DNA of 8,988 bases from Bacteroidales bacterium (GTDB lineage Bacteria; Bacteroidota; Bacteroidia; Bacteroidales; WCHB1-69), in the NCBI GenBank assembly GCA_031257735.1, contig JAIROC010000501.1, positions 1 to 8,988 on the forward strand, in the 5' to 3' direction. The notes beneath the pieces were generated by a model that saw only the letters and a program-made list of their open reading frames with translations, had not been told where the DNA came from and ran no database searches. The first letter of the stretch is position 1; each line of letters starts with the position of its first letter. Positions 1-5,442 of this stretch are shown here, piece after piece. A program made the translations under genes and the position numbers.

Positions 1-107
1 AATACAGAAAAAATTTTTAATTGCTTTTCTATAACTCATTCTAAGAAATGTATTCTGTTATTTTCATAGACTAACGCATCTTGCTAAAAATTATTACACC
101 TCTATAA

Positions 108-319
108 TTAGTGTCTGTCTATAAAGTATTTTCGCAACAATCAATGCCGTCATTACGAGGAGCGCAGCGACGTGGTAATCCCTAACAATCAGTGCGTTCT
201 TTGGTTATGGATTAGCTCCGCTGCTCTTACGGGTGCTTCGCTGCGCTCGCAATGACGTGCTGTTGGATAAGGATTGCTTCATTATCCAAGAATACGCTGA
301 CTATATAGACAGACACTAA
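108..319. mobile_element. MITE-like element with 16-bp terminal inverted repeats
   Basis: The left end, TTAGTGTCTGTCTATA (108-123), is the exact reverse complement of the right end, TATAGACAGACACTAA (304-319), giving a 212-bp unit with perfect 16-bp termini. It has no coding capacity, so any transposition would need a transposase supplied elsewhere. The interior is mostly a GTCATTGCGAG-type hairpin. TA dinucleotides at 109-110 and 317-318 would fit TA-targeting transposases of the IS630/Tc1-mariner type, but the exact element boundary is ambiguous and the family assignment is inference. Related ends occur at 320-335, 8612-8627, 8674-8689 and 8690-8705. Confidence 0.6.
148..257. repeat. GTCATTGCGAG-type dispersed hairpin repeat, left copy
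   Basis: The repeat begins CGTCATTACGAGGAGCGCAG and ends CTCGCAATGACG, so the ends pair to form a long hairpin. It is in the same orientation as the copy at 8753-8840 and shares the arm sequence through the AATCCCTAACAATCA segment. The inner stem is TAATCC (176-181) with GGATTA (209-214). The right arm looks partly duplicated: GCTCCGCTGCTCTTAC (215-230) is an imperfect copy of GCTTCGCTGCGCTCGC (235-250). Similar repeats are scattered in intergenic DNA of many bacterial genomes; no function is assigned here. Confidence 0.75.
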
Positions 320-340
320 TTAGTGTCTGTCTATATAGTC
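299..340. repeat. 42-bp perfect palindrome at an element junction
   Basis: The sequence is its own reverse complement across 21 bp on each side of the centre between 319 and 320; each arm reads outward as TTAGTGTCTGTCTATATAGT plus C. It arises where the right end of the 108-319 element meets another end of the same family pointing right. A shorter 32-bp version lies at 8674-8705. As DNA or RNA it could extrude a long hairpin. It is not followed by a T-tract, so it does not look like a terminator. Confidence 0.85.
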
Positions 341-393
341 GACATAATGCCGTCATTGAACCGTTCATTCTGTTCATTCTCATGCGTCAGCCT

Positions 394-435
394 AACTCAT
401 AACTCATAATTCATAATTCATAACTCATAACTCAA
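394..435. repeat. Six 7-bp tandem repeats (AAYTCAT)
   Basis: The units are AACTCAT, AACTCAT, AATTCAT, AATTCAT, AACTCAT and AACTCAA in perfect 7-bp register. The array ends 15 bases before the TATCTTTG promoter-like box of the ABC-F gene and occupies the place where the upstream (-33) promoter element would sit. AT-rich arrays of this look are common in Bacteroidota intergenic DNA. A change in copy number would alter the promoter context, but whether it varies is unknown. Confidence 0.8.
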
Positions 436-450
436 CTGATAATTTTTTTG

Positions 451-458
451 TATCTTTG
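451..458 (+). promoter_or_regulatory. Promoter -7 box (TAnnTTTG) of the ABC-F gene
   Basis: TATCTTTG matches the Bacteroidota -7 consensus TAnnTTTG, 24 bases before the ATG at 483, which would give a leader of roughly 18 nt. No good TTTG lies at the expected 19-21 base spacing upstream; that position falls in the 7-bp tandem array. An AAGGA ribosome-binding-like sequence (473-477) sits five bases before the ATG. Confidence 0.5.
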
Positions 459-482
459 TCCGCTCATATCAAAAGGATAAAA

Positions 483-2378
483 ATGAATTACCTTAGCGTA
501 GAAAATGTAAGCAAGTATTATGGTGATAAACTTCTATTTGAAAGTATTAGCTTTGGAATAGACAAAGGTCAAAAAGTAGCGCTTATTGCCAAAAATGGAA
601 CAGGAAAAACATCCCTGTTGAACATCATAAATGGATTTGATACTCCTGATAATGGAACTGTTACCATGCGTGGAAATATCAGGACAGGTTATTTACCTCA
701 AATATTCGATACAAACGAAAATGTTTCCGTATTGGATGCCATATTTGACACCGATACTCAAGTTACAAAAGCTATTAAGGAATATGAAACAGCATTTTCT
801 TTGTTTAACGAAAATCCAACACAGGAAAATCGTTTTCGTATGGAAACTTCTATTGTTACCATGGACAATTTACAGGCTTGGGATTTTGAAAGTAAGGCGA
901 AAGAGATGTTGACAAAATTTGATATTCCCGATATACTAAAAAATATCCGTGAATTATCCGGTGGACAACGTAAAAAAGTAGCTTTGGTAAAAGTATTGTT
1001 GGCAAATACGGACTTCTTAATTTTGGATGAACCGACCAATCATTTGGATATAGAAATGATAGAATGGCTAGAAATCTATCTTGCCATGGCTAATATTACT
1101 TTGTTGATGGTTACGCATGACAGGTTTTTTCTTGATAAAGTTTGCAATGAAATCATGGAACTTGAAAACGGTAATCTTTATCGTTATAAAGGAAAATATG
1201 ATTATTATTTAGAGAAAAAAGAAGAACGTATTGCCAATACGCTTGCCGAAATAAACAAAGCCAAAAGTATATACCGTACAGAATTGGAATGGATGCGTGC
1301 AACTCCTCAAGCACGTACTACCAAGGCAAAAGCACGTACCGATAACTTTGAAAATATAAAACAAAAGGCATTTACCCATCTCGAAGAGAAAAATAAAGAC
1401 TTTGCAGTCAAAACAGAACGAATAGGAAACAAGATATTAGAGATTAATAATTTGGATTTTCGTTTCAATGAGCAAATCATATTGGATGATTTTTCCTATA
1501 TCTTTAAAAAGGGTGAACGCTGTGGCATTATCGGAAAAAATGGAAGCGGGAAAACAACATTTCTTCGTTTAATAATAAACGAACTTAAACCCAATGCAGG
1601 AAAAATAACATTCGGAGAGACTATTGTCTTCGGATATTATTCGCAAACGGGACTTTCTCTCGAAAATACAGGGAAAAGAGCAATCGATATTGTAAAAGAA
1701 CATGCCGAAATGATACGTATGGCTGATGGAAAATATTTATCGGCTACTCAGTTTTTAAATCATTTTGGATTTACTTATGAAAATCAATATACATACTTTG
1801 AAAATTTAAGCGGTGGACAGCGAAGAAAACTGCATTTGTTGATGGTTTTGATAACTAATCCCAATTTTCTGATTATGGACGAACCTACAAATGATTTCGA
1901 TATAGAAATGCTAACCCTCTTGGAAGATTTTCTGTTACGTTTTACGGGATGTTTATTGATTGTTTCTCATGATAGATGGTTTATGGATAAATTAGTAGAT
2001 CATATTTTTATCATGCAGGGAAATGGGAAAGTTAGAGATTTTTACGGAAATTATACCGAATATAAAATGAAATTGCAACAGGAGGAACGAATACAACGTG
2101 CGCAACAAAAAGCAAAAAAAACAATCCCGCTAAAACAGCTAACACCATCAAATACAGGAAAAATTACATACAAAGAACAAAAAGAATTTGAATTTTTGGA
2201 ATCAGAAATCGAATGTCTTGAAAAAGAAAAATCACATTACTTGGAATTACTCAACGTTGGGAATGGAACACCTGAAGAATTAACGACATGGGCAAAACAG
2301 TATGCAAAGATAGACAGTGATTTAGATATAAAGACTACTCGCTGGATAGAATTGAGTGATAAAATAAAACATGATTAA
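483..2378 (+). CDS. uup: ABC-F family ATPase, Uup-like
   Basis: Cytoplasmic, 631-residue protein with two ATP-binding domains and no membrane segments, the layout of ABC-F proteins, which act on ribosomes rather than in transport. Domain 1 has Walker A AKNGTGKT (36-43), LSGGQ (158-162), Walker B with DEPTNHLD (182-189) and switch H212. The basic interdomain linker (about 240-315) is the part that reaches toward tRNA in this family. Domain 2 has GKNGSGKT (351-358), LSGGQ (442-446), DEPTNDFD (466-473) and H496. Both catalytic glutamates (E183, E467) are present. The C-terminal charged region with coiled-coil character (about 560-630) is what suggests Uup rather than EttA. The ATG at 483 is chosen because AAGGA precedes it and the product then begins MNYLSVENVS, as in relatives; an in-frame TTG at 456 lies inside the promoter box. 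The Ala opening the first Walker A is, from memory, normal in Bacteroidota homologues. The exact subfamily is the least certain point. Confidence 0.9.
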   Translation: MNYLSVENVSKYYGDKLLFESISFGIDKGQKVALIAKNGTGKTSLLNIINGFDTPDNGTVTMRGNIRTGYLPQIFDTNENVSVLDAIFDTDTQVTKAIKEYETAFSLFNENPTQENRFRMETSIVTMDNLQAWDFESKAKEMLTKFDIPDILKNIRELSGGQRKKVALVKVLLANTDFLILDEPTNHLDIEMIEWLEIYLAMANITLLMVTHDRFFLDKVCNEIMELENGNLYRYKGKYDYYLEKKEERIANTLAEINKAKSIYRTELEWMRATPQARTTKAKARTDNFENIKQKAFTHLEEKNKDFAVKTERIGNKILEINNLDFRFNEQIILDDFSYIFKKGERCGIIGKNGSGKTTFLRLIINELKPNAGKITFGETIVFGYYSQTGLSLENTGKRAIDIVKEHAEMIRMADGKYLSATQFLNHFGFTYENQYTYFENLSGGQRRKLHLLMVLITNPNFLIMDEPTNDFDIEMLTLLEDFLLRFTGCLLIVSHDRWFMDKLVDHIFIMQGNGKVRDFYGNYTEYKMKLQQEERIQRAQQKAKKTIPLKQLTPSNTGKITYKEQKEFEFLESEIECLEKEKSHYLELLNVGNGTPEELTTWAKQYAKIDSDLDIKTTRWIELSDKIKHD

Positions 2379-2379
2379 T

Positions 2380-2410
2380 TTTGTTTATAACGAGAAAATG
2401 ATTATTTTTG
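2380..2410 (+). promoter_or_regulatory. Bacteroidota sigma-ABfr-type promoter of the sigma-54 activator/lptE/secG operon
   Basis: TTTG (2380-2383), a 19-base spacer and TATTTTTG (2403-2410) match the TTTG-N19-21-TAnnTTTG consensus exactly. It starts two bases after the ABC-F stop codon, so the downstream operon can be transcribed on its own. Transcription would start near 2417, leaving a leader of only about 15 nt with no Shine-Dalgarno sequence, which is usual in this phylum. Confidence 0.75.
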
Positions 2411-2431
2411 CACCCCTTAATAAAATAAATT

Positions 2432-3670
2432 ATGTTTGACATACAAACGATAAAACAAAGGTATAACATCATTGGAAACTCACCGCAAATAGAGCGGGCT
2501 ATTCGTGTGGCATTGCAGGTTGCAGCCACAGACCTTACCGTTTTAATTACGGGGGAAAGCGGCGTCGGTAAGGAAAACTTTCCCAAAATTATTCATCAGA
2601 ATAGCGCACGTAAACATGGTCAATACATAGCCGTGAACTGTGGAGCTATTCCAGAGGGAACGATAGACTCAGAATTGTTTGGACATGAAAAAGGATCTTT
2701 TACAGGTGCAACAGATGCTAGAAAAGGATATTTTGAACAGTCAAGTGGAGGAACAATTTTTTTGGATGAAGTAGCTGAATTACCCATGTCTACGCAGGTA
2801 CGTTTGTTGCGTGTATTAGAAACGGGTGAATTTATGCGTGTAGGTTCTTCCAAAATGCAAAAAACAGATGTTCGTGTTGTTGCTGCAACAAATGTAAATA
2901 TTCCCAATGCCATCGCAAAAGGAAAATTTAGAGAAGATCTTTATTATCGCTTAAATACAGTTCCTATTTATATTCCCCCAATACGGGAACGAAAAAGTGA
3001 TGTTTTGTTGTTGTTTAAAAAATTCTCTGTCGATTTTTCTCAAAAATACAGAATGCCTCCTATTGTTTTGTCTAAAGAGGCGGAAGAGAAAGTATTGAAT
3101 TATAGTTTTCCGGGAAATGTCAGACAGTTAAAAAATTTAGTAGAACAAATATCTATCATAGAACAGGAACGTAATATTACGATAGATGTATTGAAAAAAT
3201 ATATCCCTGAAGAAACAATAACAACATCTTTGTCCACTCTGAAAAATATAGGCAGAACCTCTGACGTGTTTTTTGAAAGGGAATTGGTATTTAAATTCTT
3301 GTCTGAGATGCAAAAAGACATCAGTGATTTGAAAAAAAAGATAGCGGAATTGACAAATACCAAACCAGCAAACAGACTTGAACCCAAACAATTGGTATTG
3401 GATGGAGATGCAAAAGAAAATGTATTAATATCCGACCATTATCCCGACGATCCCATAGAGATAGCCGAATATGTGGAAGGTCAGGAAGTTGATTTTAATG
3501 AGAAGACGCCTATAGAAACAGAAATATTATCATTGCAGGAAACAGAAAAAGCGCTCATTAAAAAAGCATTGTCAAAAAATAATGGACACCGAAAAGACGC
3601 TGCCAATGATTTGGGTATTTCTGAAAGAACACTTTACCGTAAATTGAACGAATATCATTTGGAAGAATGA
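2432..3670 (+). CDS. Sigma-54-dependent transcriptional activator without an N-terminal sensor domain
   Basis: A 412-residue AAA+ activator of RNA polymerase carrying sigma-54. The ATPase domain starts almost at the N-terminus: Walker A GESGVGKE (41-48), sigma-54 contact loop GSFTGA (88-93; consensus GAFTGA, with F, T, G and A kept), Walker B GGTIFLDEV (106-114), sensor I ATN (152-154), arginine-finger region REDLYYRLN (167-175) and sensor II GNVRQLKN (228-235). A charged linker (about 265-365) with a coiled-coil-like stretch (281-307) leads to a Fis-type helix-turn-helix (about 370-408, RKDAANDLGISERTLYRKL). There is no receiver, GAF or PAS domain, so the input signal is not evident and the length is normal for an orphan activator. 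The ATG follows an A-rich leader of the promoter at 2380-2410. Its stop overlaps the lptE start (ATGA), implying translational coupling. Its targets cannot be read from the window, and no convincing -24/-12 site is seen here. Confidence 0.93.
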   Translation: MFDIQTIKQRYNIIGNSPQIERAIRVALQVAATDLTVLITGESGVGKENFPKIIHQNSARKHGQYIAVNCGAIPEGTIDSELFGHEKGSFTGATDARKGYFEQSSGGTIFLDEVAELPMSTQVRLLRVLETGEFMRVGSSKMQKTDVRVVAATNVNIPNAIAKGKFREDLYYRLNTVPIYIPPIRERKSDVLLLFKKFSVDFSQKYRMPPIVLSKEAEEKVLNYSFPGNVRQLKNLVEQISIIEQERNITIDVLKKYIPEETITTSLSTLKNIGRTSDVFFERELVFKFLSEMQKDISDLKKKIAELTNTKPANRLEPKQLVLDGDAKENVLISDHYPDDPIEIAEYVEGQEVDFNEKTPIETEILSLQETEKALIKKALSKNNGHRKDAANDLGISERTLYRKLNEYHLEE

Positions 3671-4176
3671 AAAAGAAAGGATTGTCTATCGTAGCTTTGG
3701 GGTTATCTGTTTTTTTTATTGCCTGTTCTATGCTAAAATATTCTGCCGTAGGCATAGACATTCCTGCAGACGCAAAAACAATATGTATTAAACAATTTCA
3801 AAATAATGCACCACTGATTAATTTGAAATTAAGTAATGAGTTGACAACACAACTCAAAGATAAATTTCAATTGAACACGCATTTATCGTTAGTAGACAGT
3901 AGAGGCGACCTGTATGTGGAAGGTGAAATAACAAATTATGCGCTTTCTTCTGTTGCTTTGGGGGCTGATATGGCGACAATGAACAGATTAACGATTAGTA
4001 TTAGAATAAAATATGAAAACCGATTCGATGAAGAGAAAAATTTAGAACAAACCTTTTCTCGATACATGGATTTTGACAGTAAACAAACATTACAGCAAGT
4101 TGAAGATGTTTTAGTATTTCAAATTTGTGAAGCATTGGTTGACGACATTTTCACTGCAACGGTTGGTAATTGGTAA
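3667..4176 (+). CDS. lptE: LptE-family LPS-assembly lipoprotein
   Basis: A 169-residue outer-membrane lipoprotein. In this family LptE partners the LptD barrel and helps insert lipopolysaccharide into the outer leaflet. The N-terminus is a lipoprotein signal: basic MKKK, a hydrophobic stretch (5-19) and lipobox FIAC with the lipidated Cys at position 20. The mature part shows features I recognise from Bacteroidales LptE-like proteins: IDIPADAKTICIKQFQNNAPL (30-50, with the NNAPL core), DLYVEGEITNY (81-91), NRLTISIRIKYEN (106-118), SRYMDF (131-136) and the C-terminal LVDDIFTATVGNW (157-169). The ATG overlaps the stop of the sigma-54 activator, and the TPR-protein start follows 19 bases after its stop. 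No lptD is in the window. Sequence similarity to proteobacterial LptE is low, so the name rests on family motifs and gene order. Confidence 0.88.
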   Translation: MKKKGLSIVALGLSVFFIACSMLKYSAVGIDIPADAKTICIKQFQNNAPLINLKLSNELTTQLKDKFQLNTHLSLVDSRGDLYVEGEITNYALSSVALGADMATMNRLTISIRIKYENRFDEEKNLEQTFSRYMDFDSKQTLQQVEDVLVFQICEALVDDIFTATVGNW

Positions 4177-4195
4177 TGATATAAATAGAATCTTT

Positions 4196-4837
4196 ATGAA
4201 TAAAAAACAATTTACAGAGTGGATGAATAATATAACTGAGATACCGAAAGCAATATCGGTTGAGAGAGAAATAGGAAAATATCCCTATTGTATGTTATTT
4301 CATTTGTTTCAGTCAATGAAAATAAATACAATAGAACATAATTCCGTATTGGCGGTATTACATCCGTGTCGAAGAAAACTTTCTACATTGTTATTACAAA
4401 GACAAGACCCCCTAACAAAATTCAGAAATAAAGAAGATTTATTGGATATTTTGCAAAAACGATTGGAAGAATTAAATAAGGATTCCGATACAAAAAAAGA
4501 TCAGGAACAGGAAGAAGAAGAAAATTCATTATATGAAGCTCCTCCAACTGTTTCTTTAGATGAATTAGTTGAAAAATTCAATAACTTTCCCCCTAAAATA
4601 TCTTTCATTCCTCTGGATACTGACGACGAAACAGAGCAAAAAGACTTGGGAAAAAGTAGTATTGACGATAATTCTGAAATCATAAGTGAAACATTGGCAA
4701 ATCTTTACTATTCTCAAGGTGCGTATAGTAAAGCCTTGGAAATTTATAAAGCCTTGATGCAAAAATATCCGGAAAAAAGTGATACCTTTGCAAAAATAAT
4801 AGAAGATATTAATTCAAATAGTAATAATACAAATTAA
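4196..4837 (+). CDS. Conserved TPR-like protein of the lptE-secG operon, function unknown
   Basis: A 213-residue, probably cytoplasmic protein with no signal peptide or membrane segment. Three parts are visible. The N-terminal segment (1-72) contains the hydrophobic motif YPYCMLFHLFQSM (29-41). A very charged, likely disordered middle (about 90-160) includes the EQEEEEN run (104-110). The C-terminal part (162-206) has one TPR-like helix pair (ETLANLYYSQGAYSKALEIY, then LMQKYPEKSDTFAKII). An open frame extends back to 4127, but that part overlaps lptE by 50 bases and looks non-coding; the ATG at 4196 fits operon spacing (19 bases after lptE) and the usual protein start. No Shine-Dalgarno sequence is seen, so coupling to lptE is likely. 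SecG begins four bases after the stop. A gene of this shape sits here in Bacteroidales from memory; its position suggests an envelope-biogenesis role, but that is inference. Confidence 0.82.
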   Translation: MNKKQFTEWMNNITEIPKAISVEREIGKYPYCMLFHLFQSMKINTIEHNSVLAVLHPCRRKLSTLLLQRQDPLTKFRNKEDLLDILQKRLEELNKDSDTKKDQEQEEEENSLYEAPPTVSLDELVEKFNNFPPKISFIPLDTDDETEQKDLGKSSIDDNSEIISETLANLYYSQGAYSKALEIYKALMQKYPEKSDTFAKIIEDINSNSNNTN

Positions 4838-4841
4838 AAAT

Positions 4842-5207
4842 ATGTACACAGTATTAATCATTCTCGTTGTGATAGCCGCTATATTGTTGGCTTTAGTGGT
4901 TTTAATGCAAAATTCAAAAGGAGGTGGACTTTCCTCAACTTTTTCGGCTTCAAGTCAATTTATGGGTGTTAGAAAGACTGCTGATTTTCTGGAAAAGGCA
5001 ACTTGGATATTATCCATTGCGATTGTTTTTTTATGTTTTGTGTCTAGTTTTTTTACAAAGACAGGAGAACAAAGTGTAGAACAACAAAGAAGTAGAGCAG
5101 CAAGTGCACAAACAGTAACAGAAATGCCAACACAAATGCCTCCAGCGGCAGATGCAGCTGCTACAGAACCTCCGGTTACTACAAACGAAGAAGGTCAGAT
5201 GGAATAA
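4842..5207 (+). CDS. secG: Preprotein translocase subunit SecG
   Basis: A 121-residue inner-membrane protein of the SecYEG channel, which assists SecA-driven protein export. It has two membrane helices (about 3-22 and 55-71). Between them lies the SecG signature loop: LMQNSKGGGLSSTF (21-34), with the conserved Q, GGGL and F, followed by FMGVRKTADFLEKATW (40-55). The tail (72-121) is rich in Ala, Pro, Thr, Gln and Glu and looks unstructured. At 121 residues it is slightly longer than E. coli SecG. The ATG is four bases after the stop of the TPR gene, so it appears to be the last gene of the operon that starts at 2432. There is no Shine-Dalgarno sequence, only an A-rich stretch. Confidence 0.95.
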   Translation: MYTVLIILVVIAAILLALVVLMQNSKGGGLSSTFSASSQFMGVRKTADFLEKATWILSIAIVFLCFVSSFFTKTGEQSVEQQRSRAASAQTVTEMPTQMPPAADAAATEPPVTTNEEGQME

Positions 5208-5254
5208 AAATGAATAGATAATTGAAGTGAAAAAAATAGCAATGGCAAACGCCT

Positions 5255-5280
5255 AAATCTTGCTTGATTTTTTTTATTTT
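5255..5280 (+). terminator. Weak candidate terminator after secG
   Basis: AAATC (5255-5259) can pair with GATTT (5266-5270) around a six-base loop, followed by a T-rich tract (5271-5280) that continues with little interruption to about 5300. The stem is short and AT-rich, so the call rests mainly on the long T-tract and on the 235-bp gap before the next gene. Confidence 0.35.
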
Positions 5281-5411
5281 TGATTATTTTTTTTTATTTT
5301 ATATTGCATTTATATTTAGTCGTTTAGGTCTTTCAAAAATCATAAGGTGAAAAAAAAATGGGGGTCTCAGGCAACAAAATGTATGGTTAATCTGTCATAT
5401 ACATAAGAATA

Positions 5412-5419
5412 AATTTTTG
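5412..5419 (+). promoter_or_regulatory. Possible -7 box of the large secreted-protein gene
   Basis: AATTTTTG departs from TAnnTTTG only in the first base and lies 23 bases before the ATG at 5443. No clear TTTG is present 19-21 bases upstream. An A-rich run (5429-5438) precedes the start codon in place of a Shine-Dalgarno sequence. The gap between secG and this gene otherwise shows only T-tracts and no other convincing promoter. Confidence 0.3.
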
Positions 5420-5442
5420 TTTAATTGTAAAAAAAAAATATC

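Larger units (their letters stand above)
1..482. other. Left non-coding region, repeat-rich
   Basis: No credible gene is present. Bases 1-107 are AT-rich with nothing I can name. From 108 onward the DNA is nearly all repeat: a 212-bp inverted-repeat element (108-319) containing a GTCATTGCGAG-type hairpin (148-257), a 42-bp palindrome (299-340), a second element end running right from 320, and a 7-bp tandem array (394-435). A promoter-like TATCTTTG follows at 451-458. What lies upstream of base 1 is not visible, so the neighbouring gene is unknown. Confidence 0.8.

Noticed and set aside
456..482. Upstream in-frame TTG start of the ABC-F gene, adding nine residues
   Set aside because: It lies inside the TATCTTTG promoter box, has no ribosome-binding-like sequence, and the extra residues do not resemble ABC-F N-termini; the ATG at 483 has AAGGA five bases before it.
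2508..2523. Sigma-54-like -24/-12 site (TGGCAT...TTGC)
   Set aside because: The spacing is one base too long and it lies inside the AAA+ coding region with no gene start nearby.
4127..4195. Upstream ATG start for the TPR-like protein
   Set aside because: It would overlap lptE by 50 bases, and its residues are simply another frame of the conserved LptE C-terminus; the ATG at 4196 fits operon spacing.
5358..5390. Ten-codon open frame upstream of the large secreted-protein gene, preceded by AAGGTG
   Set aside because: It is too short to judge and has no regulatory codon pattern or linked hairpin; only conservation in relatives would support a leader peptide.
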